Assembly: GCF_036850765.1 (NCBI RefSeq)
Contig: NC_089498.1
Location: 50,705,795-50,769,794, forward strand
DNA from: Saccopteryx bilineata
Taxonomy: Eukaryota > Chordata > Mammalia > Chiroptera > Emballonuridae
Reading direction: 5' to 3'
Length of the DNA: 64,000 nucleotides
Under the pieces are notes generated by a model. The model was given only the letters and a program-made list of their open reading frames with translations, did not search any database and was not told the DNA's origin. Shown here one piece after another: positions 22,035 to 32,949 of this stretch. Both the position numbers and the translations under genes were made by a program. Numbering within the stretch: the stretch's first letter is position 1; each line of letters starts with the position of its first letter.

Positions 22035-23056
22035 TCTCTAAAATTTTATTATGAAAAATTTTAAGTGTACACTAAATTTTAAAGAATTTTACAATAAGAA
22101 CACGCATACAGTATCTATCGTTTTATTACCTCACTTGATCACACATCAGTCCATTTGTCTCTCTATCCACATATCAATTATTTTTAATGCATTTCAAAGT
22201 TACTCACAGGTATCGGTTTACTTCTCCGTAAATACTTTGATATTTATACCATTAACTAAAATTCAAAATTTGTTCCCAGTTTTTTTACGGGTAAAATTTA
22301 TAGACAAAGGAAGACACAAACCTTAAGGGTATACTTTATGTTTTCACAAAAATATATGCATCTATGTAACTTGAACACCTGACACGGCATAAAACATGAC
22401 TATCTTCCAAGAAAATCCCTTCACGCCCTTTTCCCAGTCAATCCCTGCCAATTCTTCACCCTTCCAGCCCCAGAGGCAAACACCTCCTGTATCTACCCTT
22501 TATTTCTACCATTGATTCTTTTCAGTGTGTACTATGTATGTAGTTTTTGTGTATGACTTCTTCCACTCTGCATAACATTTTCTTTATTTATTTTTAAATT
22601 TATTTATTATTATTTATTTGAGAGAAACAGTGACAGAAATATTGATTTGTTGTTCCACTTTATTTATGTATTCACTGGTAACTCTGGTATGTGCTCTGCT
22701 AGGAATCAAACTAGCAACCTTGGTGTCTTGGGATCACACTCTAACTAACTGAACTGACTGGGCAGGGCCACTTGGACAACAATTTTAGATTCATCCATGT
22801 TGATAATTCATTCCTTTTTATTAGTGAGTAGTATTCTACTAAATAAGTGTACCACAATTTATTTATCCTCTCTTCCATAGATTGATACCTGGACTTTTTC
22901 TAAATTTTGAATATTATGAATACAGCAACTAAGAACATTCTGTGTGTGTATGTGTGTGTGTGTGTGTACAAGTGTATGTATGTATGTATATATGTTTTCA
23001 TTTTTAATGGGTAAAATGCTGAAGTGTGGGATTGCTGGGTCACAGGGTAAATGAAA
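22035..23056 (-). mobile_element. Ancient L1 ORF2/3' end, antisense
   Basis: The + strand reads like the complement of an old L1: GTAGTATTCTACTAAATAAG, CACAATTTATTTATCC, GAATATTATGAATACAGC and GGGTAAAATGCTGAAGTGTGGGATTGCTGGGTCA. These correspond to the conserved C-terminal ORF2 coding region. It is much more diverged than the L1s at 46 and 62 kb. A SINE and a (TG)n tract interrupt it. Confidence 0.7.
22608..22770 (-). mobile_element. Old SINE inside the ancient L1
   Basis: On the minus strand: GCCCTGCCCAGTCAGTTCAG, a decayed tRNA-like B box (TTGATTCCTAGC) and AGCACATACCAGAG, then TTTCTGTCACTGTTTCTCTC. Confidence 0.6.
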
Positions 23057-23949
23057 GTTTAATTTTTAAGAAATCATCAGACCTACTTCTAAGGAAATTT
23101 GTCTTTCTCTTAAAAAAAAGACCCACTGATGAAAATACCCCAATACCTCTTTCTTCTGGGTAAGGTTGTATGTAGATACAATACCCAGAACATCCGCAGC
23201 TCTGAGAACAGAACTGACACATGGAAAAGAACTGGGTCCTAATAATATCATTGGACACTGAAGCGACCCATTGTGGAGCTGCCTTTCTTGGAGTCATGTG
23301 AGTCAGTAACATTTCTCATTGTTTCAGTCAGTTTGAATCAGACATACTTTAAATTTTTTTTCTTTTACCAAATAAAATTTTTTTTATAAATTTTACTGAA
23401 GCATCACCTACATACAGAAATATATCTACAGATTAATTTTCACAAACTAAATATACCTAAGCATCTGGCCTTCAGTTCAAGAAACAGCACTGCAGTGTGT
23501 CAGGGTGGCCCTGAGGATATAGAGCTGTTATTCACATTGCCAAAAGTAGAAGTGAAAAATAAACTTGAGACCTGGTTTGGTTCACTGGTGAATTCGGACA
23601 AGCTTTTAAGGAAGAACTTGGACCAAGGCTGTACAATAACAACATTAGACTTCCCCCATCGGAAATCCCTCACTCTCAACTTCTCTCCCCTGGCTTCTCC
23701 ATCTCCCCCAAACCTCCCCTTGCAGTCGCTTCACGGACACGTTCTCTCTCCAAATTCCTCTTGGCTTGCACATTTCATTTCCATAAGGCCAAAACCTTAC
23801 CATTAGTTAAAATAGCAATCACTCAATTTTCCTCGAGTCATCCTGGGTGTGAGGTGAGGACCAGTGTGGTGGAAGTGCAACTAGATAAATACAGTAATCC
23901 TGCAAAGTGCCCGTTGTCCACTAAACAGGTTGGAAAACTAGGGGTCAAG

Positions 23950-24095
23950 AAGTCAGTTGTGTTGCTTATCAGCTGGGTGACATTGGACATGCGGCTCCTT
24001 GAACTTCAGATGTTATTTCATCTGTGAAATGGGTAGAATGATAGCTACTTTATAGGACCTTTTTGAGGGTTGCTGGCAAACAGCTTACATACATT
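23950..24095 (+). repeat. MIR fragment
   Basis: CAGCTGGGTGACATTGGACA, TCATCTGTGAAATGGGTAGAATGATAGC and TAGGACCTTTTTGAGGGTTG follow the MIR consensus order. Confidence 0.8.
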
Positions 24096-24099
24096 AAGA

Positions 24100-25640
24100 A
24101 GGGGCATAGCAAGGGTTATGTTCTGGGGCTCATGGGGTGACATCTTTCCTTTTCTCATCCTAAGCAGGAAGGGATTCTTCCCACCAAACGCTGTTGGCTG
24201 AAGCACTGAAGTGGACTAGTGTCTCAGGAGTCACATGAAGACTCAAAGGGGGTCACTTGCTGGAGTTTGAGAGCAAAGCTGCCTATAACCTTTAACTGTC
24301 AGAAGACTGGCCTTGTCTTGTTCAAGGCTTATGAAGGAAAGCATATTCTTTTCTAGAAATCAACCCAATTATAAAAGCTCACATTTGAGTAACCTTTGAG
24401 CAATCAGATATGAACACTGAGTGAGAATAGTCAACAGATGCTAGTTCTGTCCTTTGGTATTGGATACACCTCCCCTGAGCAGACCTCATGTGAAAAAAAA
24501 AGGCAGTGAGGAGTCATAGAAGACAGTGAGCCAACTGTCAATGAATAAGAATTTGGATGAATCAGAACCAATTTACTGGCTAAGGCTTCTCTTCTCAGAG
24601 ACCAAATTTTAAAGATACTTACATTAATTGGATATTAAATTATATACCAGTAGTTTATGAGTGTATAGTTGACATGATCTTTCCCCATAACTATTTTTCA
24701 TTTGAACTGTCATTAAATTAGCATTTTTTCCAATAAAGTACTTAAAAATTAGTTTAACCTCACTCTATAATTTATATTTCTAATTCACATAAAAATCAAT
24801 ATATAATTATCAAAAGAAAAGTGTCTACTCTGTACTACCTGAAAATATATCACTTGTTGGGATACATTTTTCTCTATCATTGTCTTTGCAGACATTAGCT
24901 GTGTCCAAACCAATCTCAACAAGTCCTTTTTATAAGGTCTTGAGCTAAGGAATCCTCCAGATTTCCTTTGCAGAGATGCCCCATGCTTGAGTTCCTTAAC
25001 CAAACCTATTTCTCTCACTCTCTTTCCCATCTTAGTCAAGGTTAACCCTGCTCTACCAGTGCTTTAGTCTAGAAAGCTTTGGAATCATTCTTGATTCTTA
25101 TTTCTCTCTCGTCTTTATAAACCCAACAAGAAATCCTGTTGGCTGCACCTTGAAAACACATCCATATTAGTCCACTTCACATCATTTCTGCTTCTAGCCT
25201 TCAAGTCCTACCCTCTTGCTTGGATATTGCAAAATGCTCCAATTACTTTCACTATTTTTACACTTGCCTCTCTGAAGTGGGTGTTTCTCATCCAATCTAG
25301 GTGATAAATAGTAGAGTAAGCTTTCTAAAGAACAGATTATACCACTGCTCTGCTCAAAAATCTCTAATGACCTCCGTCTCATTTGGAATAGTATCTAACA
25401 TCCTCACCTTGATCTGGAAGGCCTCCCCAACCTCCATCTCCTGTATGTCTGGCACGCACGTGCTGACCTCCATTACAGCTGCTCCATCTCTTGTTCTCCC
25501 TGCTTATGTCAACCTGGGCATCTTTTCTTCCTTCAACCCATTAAGCACGTTCTTGTTTGGGGATCTTGGTGTCTGCTACTCCTTTTATCTGGAATGTTTT
25601 TTCCCCAGGAATAAGCATGACTTAAACTTTTCCCACTTCC
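24100..25640. other. No gene recognised
   Basis: Apart from an old-repeat texture around 25080-25600, which reads like antisense degenerate coding from an ancient repeat, I see no exon, RNA gene or young insertion here. Confidence 0.45.
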
Positions 25641-25642
25641 GG

Positions 25643-25838
25643 CCTGACCTTTGGTGGCACAGTGGATAAAGCATCAACCTGGAAATGCTGAGGTCACCGG
25701 TTCGAAACCCTGGGCTTGCCTGGTCAAGGCACATATGGGAGTTGATGCTTCCAGCTCCTCCCCCACTTCTCTCTCTCTGTCTCTCCTCTCTCTCCCTCTC
25801 TTCTCTAAAATGAATAAATAAAAAAAATTTAAAAAATT
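25643..25838 (+). mobile_element. Short tRNA-derived SINE, type C
   Basis: It has a GCCTGACCTTTGGTGGCACA head, then GGTTCGAAACCC (B box), GGAGTTGATGCTTCCAGC and an AAATGAATAAATAAA tail. The duplication tttcccacttcc is at 25629 and about 25841. Confidence 0.93.
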
Positions 25839-26469
25839 TTTTTCCCACTTCCTTCAGGTGTCAACTGAGATATTATCCCACCAGAGAATATACTATATAA
25901 AACAACTTTCTCTCACTTCTTACTTTTCCTTATTCTTTTTTTATCATTTATAACCTAATAAATTATATTTAATTTTATTTTTTGTTTCCCTTTCTCCATT
26001 TAGAGTGGAAGCATCATGAAAAGAAGGGCTTTGTTTCATTTACTACTCTATCATCAGGGCCTGAGTTCTTGGCCAATAGTAGGCAATTAATGAATACACA
26101 AATAAATGCTGGGTTGGATAATACTACCTGACCATTAGTCAAGATTCTGGTGCCCAGATAGAGCAAAACCAGGTAAAAAGTGCTGTATTCTCAGGTCCCA
26201 CCCCCAACCTGAGAGTTATAGATATGCTTCATATTATGTGGGTAGTAATCTTATCAATCAATAAATTTATTCATCATTATATAAACTGCTACAGAGAGAT
26301 ATAGTGAAATAAAAGGAGTTTGGACTCTTGGTGGAATAGGACAAGTCCCCATTAAAAAACAACAACAACAACATTCAAGACCAGAATTATAAAGAATCAG
26401 ACAACTCAGAGATATTAGTGGGTCAAATGGTCAGAGAAAGCTTCTTGAAAAATATGGACCCTGTCTTGA

Positions 26470-26790
26470 TCCCTGAAGGAGGGTGTTCTAGTTATGTTTG
26501 CTATATTACAAACACCTCCAAATATAGTGACTTAAAATTATGATTTTATTAAGGCTGACAGTTTTGTGGGTAGGAATTTGGCTGGGTGATACCTCTGTTC
26601 CATGTACATTGCAGGGGTTTACTCCTTGGTATTCTGTTGGTGGGTGGATGGGTTTGGAGTCTAAGGCTGATCCATTCACTTATCTGGTGCCTTTGTGGGG
26701 GTTGCGGGAAGGATGAGTTCAGGTGGAACTGTGACTGAAGCACTACGCGTGGTCTCTACAGTTTGATAGTTTCAGGATTTCCAGACTTCT
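26470..26790 (+). repeat. Ancient interspersed repeat, 5' piece
   Basis: GTTATGTTTGCTATATTACAAACACC...GTGACTTAAAATTATGATTTTATT is the start of a common old mammalian repeat. Pieces from its later part appear at about 27610-27692 (GTCTCAGAAGTCATATGGCATTACTTC) and 30955-31075 (AGCCTACCCAGATTCAATGG). Both the LTR at 26811 and the retrovirus at 27693 therefore probably landed inside it. I cannot name the family. Confidence 0.5.
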
Positions 26791-26810
26791 TATATGCTGA
26801 CTCAGAGTTC

Positions 26811-27479
26811 TGTTAAAAACAAGACAACAGGGCCAAAATGGAGTCATTTATACTAGGCACCAAACCACCAGACTGAACCTTAATTATGGTTTTGACTTTC
26901 CCAGAAATGGAATCTTAAATCAGTAAAGTCAGGAATTGCCTGATTAGCAGTAGTTAGGTATTTTGTCTGATTACACCCTCACCATCCCCTCCCTATTGGC
27001 AAGAACCTTGCAATAACGAACCTGAATTTTTTTTCCTGGTACAACTTTCTTGTCCTTCTCCCTTTTTGCCTACAAAAGTCCTTCCTTTTATATATCTCTG
27101 TTGAGGCCCTGAATAGGAACATAAGACAGGGACAGAGTTCAGTGACCTGAGGTAAAGGCCACAGTGACTTTACTGACAAAAGTACTGAACACAGTACTGT
27201 GCTGAACACAGCACAACAGAGATAGAATTAGCAATTCTGATTAATCCATAGGTGGGGACATTTGAGCTACTTGTGCCCTTTAATCTGCTTTAAATAAGTT
27301 CTCTTCCTGACTTCCTTATTCTTGTCCCTGCTTTCATTTTGTATGTATCAATAAATAACTGTAAGGACTGTGGGTCAGGGTTGTCTCATGAAACCTGTGT
27401 AGGGGATTGTGAGGCGGTCTCCCTAGGTCCCTCGGTGCCCTCCATGGGGTCTCTGCGCAGTCATTGTCTCCTCAGATCC
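26811..27479 (+). mobile_element. Solo LTR candidate
   Basis: It starts TGTTAAAAACAAGACAACAGG, has a TATA-like stretch (TTTTATATATCTC) near 27088 and an AATAAATAA signal near 27350. It ends with GC-rich 'U5-like' sequence. I recognise the start as ERV LTR-like. The end is approximate and no target duplication was identified. Confidence 0.5.
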
Positions 27480-27692
27480 CCCTTCTATCTTCTAGAATGG
27501 ATGATATCTGATTCTTGAATCACTGAATGAAGTTAATAAGGTCTTTAAAATGTAATTAGTTTAATTTTGTTTTTCAATGGGCCCAAGAACCAGTCAGTGT
27601 TCTAGAAAACATGGAAGCTCCATGGCCTTTTGTGACACAGTCTCAGAAGTCATATGGCATTACTTCTACAGTCTCAATTGTCAGACATAAGC

Positions 27693-28056
27693 TGTAATGC
27701 TGGTGGTTGAGGCCAGACTGGTTCCCATTGGATTCAGGTGGATGATAGAAGAACTGTGGAGATGGAAAGTGTTGGGCTATTCCCGTTTATTAGATTCTCA
27801 CAATGGTGAGTGAGCAGACAGGCAGGAGAAAACCTTTTCTCATGGTGGCAAGTGAGCAAATAAGAAAATCTGCCCCTTGCAGTGACAGGTGAGCAAACAG
27901 TCAAACCACCCCTCATGGTGGAAGGCCAGCAATCTGCTCTGAGGGAAAGTACCTGGAGCCCTATGTAAGCTATATAACCACGTGGCTCTGCCACATACTC
28001 ATGCACTAATCATGCAAAGTGCAAGCGAGCAAGCCTAACACAGCTGTTTCCCCACA
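27693..28056 (-). mobile_element. 3' LTR of endogenous retrovirus
   Basis: On the minus strand it runs TGTGGGGAAACAGCTG ... CACCAGCATTACA, so TG/CA ends are kept. It is clearly homologous to 30628-30954, with shared tracts such as GTTTATTAGATTCT, GCAAAGTGC and CACGTGGCTCTGCCAC. It contains an AATAAA-type signal on the minus strand (TCTAATAAACGG). Confidence 0.88.
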
Positions 28057-28140
28057 TTCAACCCCTTCAAGGCTACTCACCTTACAATCTATGTGACAGG
28101 TATCTTCTGTGATGGTTCTTGTGTGGAGTGAGGTACATTT

Positions 28141-28331
28141 CAGGCATCCCCAAACTACAGCTCGAGGGCCGCATGCGGCCCCCTGAGGCCATTTATCCAG
28201 CCCCTGCTGCACTTCTGGAAGGGGCACCTCTTTCATTGGTGGTCAGTGAGAGGAGCACTGTATGTGGCGGCCCTCCAACGATCTGAGGGACAGTAAGCTG
28301 GCCCCCTGTGTAAAAAGTTTGGGGACCCCTG
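28141..28331. mobile_element. hAT-type MITE inside the retrovirus
   Basis: The ends are inverted repeats: caggcatccccaaac on the left, and the complement of gtttggggacccctg on the right. The interior has GGCCGCATGCGGCC. This matches a common nonautonomous hAT type with CAGGGGTCCCCAAAC ends. I could not confirm an 8-bp duplication. Confidence 0.75.
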
Positions 28332-28538
28332 AAGACTGTAGCAACAGCACAAGCTATACCGAAAATGACAATAATTACAAAGGTGCCCTTCACAATGCTG
28401 TCTCCTTAAACACTCAAGATATAGTACACTTATGTCTTAAGCAGCCAGTTGCTGGTTGCCCAGGGAGTTAACTGGAGACCCACCTCTACTCGCCTACCCC
28501 ACGGTGCCAACAAGGCCACCCGTCGTAGGTTGGGAAGC

Positions 28539-28871
28539 CTACACAGTCCAGGGCCATGTCCATTGAAGCCATTGGCCTCTCAGGAGGGCTGTTGGGTCAA
28601 GCAGGAGCACGTTGCCCTGCTGTCCAAAGCCTGGCTTAAGTAACGTGTCCTGGTGTGTATCTGCAACTGGATGGGAACAGCTTCCCGGTGGAGGAGGGCC
28701 TCCACAGATGCCACCCTCCACCAGGGTCTCTTGTAGTACTGTCCACAGTATCATGTCCATCCAGCAAGGTAGCTGGTGCGCCCTTCTTATTGCAGCCCCT
28801 GCTTCGAGTCCATTACACTGCTCAATGACAAGTCCACGATAGAGAGCCCAGCTGTCTGTGCAAGTCACCAA
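28539..28871 (-). pseudogene. Retroviral Pol (RNase H) fragment
   Basis: The open frame begins near a conserved TDSWALYRGL block, the last catalytic-Asp region of retroviral RNase H in class III-like elements. It continues with a tract that no longer aligns well by eye. It is a remnant with no complete domain. Confidence 0.6.
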
Positions 28872-30607
28872 GGTAAAGGTCCATTATAGGCAACTAGCCA
28901 TTTATCTCTTGGATAACGGACCTCAACACCTTTTCATAAGTGTTCTGTCTGTTGCCACAAGAGCCATTCAAACCCCCCAGCCAGCTCACAGGGCCTGGTG
29001 GGGTCAAACACATTTAAGGCTTGTGCCACCTTAATAGTTTTCTTAGCTGCTGTGAATGCACCTATTATCTTCTAAGGCCAATACCTACTATACATTAGAA
29101 GGGGACCAGTGGGTTGCCAATTCCACATGGTGTCTCTGGTCCCTGCCTATCCTTGTTAGACAGGTTCCTCAGCCCTTCCCCTATTCAAACTGGCTCAATG
29201 GATCTTGGGGATCCTCCTCTCCCTCAGATGTCTCTGTTATATAATCTTGCAGCCATGCACCATGAGCGCCAATTGTTTTCTTGGCAGCTGCCAGGGCCAC
29301 CAACTTCCCCTGCTTTTTCAGTGGCTGGAACCTCTGTTGCAGCTTAAGCTGCAGCCAAAGCTCTAACAGGATTCTATTAAACTTGCCATCTAATTTCTCT
29401 CTATCTGCCCTGGCCATGATCAAATCTACCCACATCTATGTTCGGCCATTTCTCTTGTTAGTTGCGGGGATGAGCAGCACAGGCAGCAGCTTGCACATCC
29501 CTATGGTTCCCCACTGCCTCTACTTCCCCCAAATCTTTCACCATTTGTGTAGCTGTGTTGATGGGCTGCCCCACATAGGGGTTCAAGATAGCCAGTAGTG
29601 ACCCAAAAAGGGCTGACAGGACACTAACAGAGAATAAGGTCCTTCGCCCCTGCTGTAAATACTTTCTCACCTGGCCCATGGGACCTCATCTTGAAAGCTG
29701 CATTTCTCATACCTAGTTCCCAGAGGACCTGCTGCAGCTCAGTATATAACTGCCACCCAGCAAGTCTCCAGCATCCTGCCAGACCGCACAAATGGCAGCC
29801 ATCTCCGATTCTGATAAGGTATTGTATTCCGGGTTGTCATGGCAGTTCTGAAGATGGTGCCTCAAGGAAGAGTTGTGGTAATGATGGCTAATTTCTCCAC
29901 TTTTGTTCCATATAGTATGATAACAACCACCCCTATGTCCCACAACTGCAGCAACCAAGCTGCCAGAGACTTAGTGGGCTTCTGCCTGAATTTCACTTCT
30001 AACTCCATCAACCCTGTGTGGTGTAGGGCTGGACCACAGAGTGCTCAACTACGTGTGGAGGGAGTTGTGACTGCCCCTGAGGCATTTTCTTCTGCTGAGT
30101 TTTTACCTTCTGGGTGACCACTGGCTGAGCTCCGAGTCTGCCAAAGGCCATTTTAGCCTGAACCTCCTCCTCCTCAGAGGAGTAAAAAATGACTACTCCT
30201 GCTGACTTAGAGTTACTCCAGTGGTACAAATGCAGCTCCTTCTTCAGCACCCGCTTTGGCTCCTGTGGTTTCCAGCTCTCAGCCTGAAGTTGAAACTGGA
30301 GCTCTTGAACCCATAGCTGTTTCTCTAACAACTGCCATTGCCAGTGTTCAGCTTCTAGTGCAAACTGGAATTCTCAAATCAGCAATTCCTTCTCCACCAA
30401 TTCTTTCAGCTTCTGCTGCTGTTGGCACCCGGCTCTCGAACTCACACAGCCTCTTGCACAGAGCTTTCAGTTTTAGTTCGCAGTGCTGTAAAAACACCCA
30501 GCCCAGGGCCCCAGCAGTGTATCAGTAGAAAACTACATACTCAAGAATGGCCACCTCTCCATCCCCCTCTTCAAGGGTGTTGGTGGCTCCATTCCAAGCT
30601 GATCTGA

Positions 30608-30625
30608 ACCCTGCTGACTATGCCA
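30608..30625 (-). other. Primer-binding site, tRNA-Ser-like
   Basis: Two bases after the 5' LTR end, the minus strand reads TGGCATAGTCAGCAGGGT. The complement of the tRNA-Ser (AGA/TGA) 3' end is TGGCGTAGTCGGCAGGAT. The three differences are all transitions, and two are the CpG-to-CpA kind expected of old methylated DNA. Confidence 0.75.
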
Positions 30626-30627
30626 GA

Positions 30628-30954
30628 TGTAATGCTGGTGGTCAGGGTCAGGCAGGTTCATATTGGATGTGGGCAGATGGTAGAGGAACTGCAGAACTGG
30701 AAAGTATTGTGTCATTCCTGTTTATTAGATTCTTGCAATGGCAGATGAGCCAACAGGCAGGGGAAAACCTCTTCTCATGGCAGCAAGTGAGCATACAGAA
30801 AGAATGCCCCTCATGGTGGTGGGACAGTGATTCACTCTGAGGGAAAGTAGCCATAGCCTTACGTAGGCTACGTACACATGGCTCTGCCACGTGTTCCACA
30901 CTAAGCATGCAAAGTGCGAGCAAGCAAACCTAACACAGGTGTTTTCCCTACACA
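30628..30954 (-). mobile_element. 5' LTR of endogenous retrovirus
   Basis: On the minus strand it runs TGTGTAGGGAAAACACC ... CACCAGCATTACA and is homologous to 27693-28056. The host flanks read cataagc before 27693 and agcctaccc after 30954. These rejoin as a plausible empty site with a short shared agc. Confidence 0.88.
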
Positions 30955-31079
30955 AGCCTACCCAGATTCAATGGGAGATGACATAGATCCCGGCTTTTCC
31001 AAGGATAGAGTATCAAAGAATTTGCAGCCTGGTTTTCAAGCGGCCTCAGTGAGTGATGATTGGGTTAAGAGGCTAGTAG

Positions 31080-32430
31080 TTGGGAAAGTGTTCGGGGTGA
31101 GGGTAAAAGTTTGAGGAGGGGTAGATTAGGGTGGGTACGATTAGGAACCATAAAGAGACCAAAAGTGAGAGTGTGACTGGGAGAAATACCAAAGACAGAT
31201 AAAGAAAAAGGTTGGGCTGGGGTGAGTTTGAATACCTGGTAAGGAGTCTAATTTTTGTTCTGAAGACAAGTAGTCTTTAAACTCTATGCTTACATATTTC
31301 TGAAAGAATTTTGAGAAACACATTTTTAGGTTGACATCCAGTCTCCCCCCCTTGTGCCCCCCATAGTTTAGAAGTAACTGAAAAGGTCAGCAGCTCTATA
31401 TGGTCATCCAGGCTGGTGGAGATTCTTCACTGTCTTCTTTCTGAACCGCCAAGGTCACTGTCAATATCTCCCTCCCAGTCTGGACCTGCAGCATACAGAA
31501 CACACAGAAGGTTTTATAGGCCAAGAATGGCATTGGTGCATATCACCTCTCACTTTCCATTGACCAGACCTCAGTTATATGGCTACTCCTGACTGCAGTA
31601 GAGCTGAGCCAGAAGAGGGGAACACAGGTTTTATGGAAGAGCCAGTGCTACAGAACATGTTCAAAGCCTTAGGCACATTTGCCAGCATACCCTAAGCATT
31701 CAACATAGTCGCTATAGCTATTGTTATAATATCAGCATTCTTATTATTATACATTCTGTCTACAGGCTGTGTTCTGTGCATGGATGGATTGGCGCTTCCT
31801 TTGCTGGAGCCTGAAGGCCCCCAAAGCCTTTATGGAAAGGAGGCCGCAGAGCCTTGGAGCCCAATTAGTAGCTAATAAACCTCAGCTGGCAACTCTACAG
31901 TTCCTGTTAGTGGGACGAAGAGGTAACCTGTGTAATAACTTCCTAACTCCAGTTTCCAGCACAGCTGCATGTTTATTTCTTGCCTGCCTGCCAGAGTGCA
32001 TCTTCTGTCGGATACTTAAACCCCTCCTCCCTGACTTACACTCAACTGCTCTTTCCCTGTAAGTCCCAGGGTGGGCTCTGTTATGGCCTGAAGAAAACCA
32101 GGGACTTTCCTTAGGATGAGGGGCAAGTTTTGTCCTTATATCTGCTATTTTAAGTGACTCACGAGTGACTGTAAAAGTGACACTAATTTTCTTGAGGAAT
32201 CCTAGGCTTCTGTGCTTCCTGCATGATGGGAAATTCAAAGACCTGATCACACATTAAAGTCTTTGCATTTTCCCCCTGCCTTTGATACCTGATAATCTGG
32301 GCCCCAAAGGGTTAGAGGTATGAACTTTCCCCTAAGGCCCTTAGTAATTATTGATTTGTTTTAATATTGTGATACTATTTAATACTCCAATCTACAGGGA
32401 ATTGATGTTTAGTTTTTGCCCCAGAAGAAT
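31080..32430. other. No gene recognised
   Basis: GT/GA-rich unique-looking DNA at 31080-31240, then unannotated sequence. No convincing exon, RNA gene or young repeat is visible. Confidence 0.45.
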
Positions 32431-32439
32431 ACCAGGGAA

Positions 32440-32866
32440 GGCCCTGGCCGGTTGGCTCAGCGGTAGAGCGTCGGCCTAGCATGCGGAGGACCCGGGTTCA
32501 ATTCCCGGCCAGGGCACATAGGAGAAGCGCCCATTTGCTTCTCCACCTCTCCGCCGCGCCTTCCTCTCTGTCTCTCTCTTCCCCTCCCGCAGCCAGGGCT
32601 CCATTGGAGCAAAGATGGCCCGGGCGCTGGGGATGGCTCCTTGGCCTCTGCCCCAGGCGCTAGAGTGGCTCTGGTCGCAATACGGCGACGCCCAGGATGG
32701 TCGCAACATGGCGACGCCCAGGATGGGCAGAGCATCGCCCCCTGGTGGGCAGAGCGTCGTCCCATGGTGGGCGTGCCAGGTGGATCCCGGTCGGGCGCAT
32801 GCGGGAGTCTGTCTGTCTCTCCCTGTTTCCAGCTTCAGAAAAGAAAATGCAAAAAAAAAAAAAAAA
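32440..32866 (+). mobile_element. tRNA-derived SINE, type A
   Basis: It starts GGCCCTGGCCGGTTGGCTCA and ends AAAATGC plus an A run. The duplication agaataccagRgaa is at about 32426 and 32868. The GGCGACGCCCAGGATGG cassette is doubled. Confidence 0.94.
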
Positions 32867-32949
32867 AGAATACCAGAGAAAATGCAAGCACTGTCTTATT
32901 TGCTTCCCCAAACTACCAAGGTGACCATGTGTAATCGATTATCTCCATT

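Larger units (their letters stand above)
28057..30627 (-). pseudogene. Degenerate internal region of an endogenous retrovirus
   Basis: About 2.6 kb lies between the two LTRs and is read on the minus strand. Near the 5' LTR (about 30331-29181) are broken Gag-type frames, including a charged, Glu/Lys-rich helical stretch. The assignment to gag rests mostly on position. Near the 3' LTR (28871-28539) is a frame with TDSWALYRGL, which matches the RNase H segment of class III-type retroviral Pol. Most of reverse transcriptase is missing, no envelope gene is seen, and stops and frameshifts occur throughout. The copy is therefore internally deleted and inactive. A hAT MITE at 28141-28331 lies inside it. 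Confidence 0.75.
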
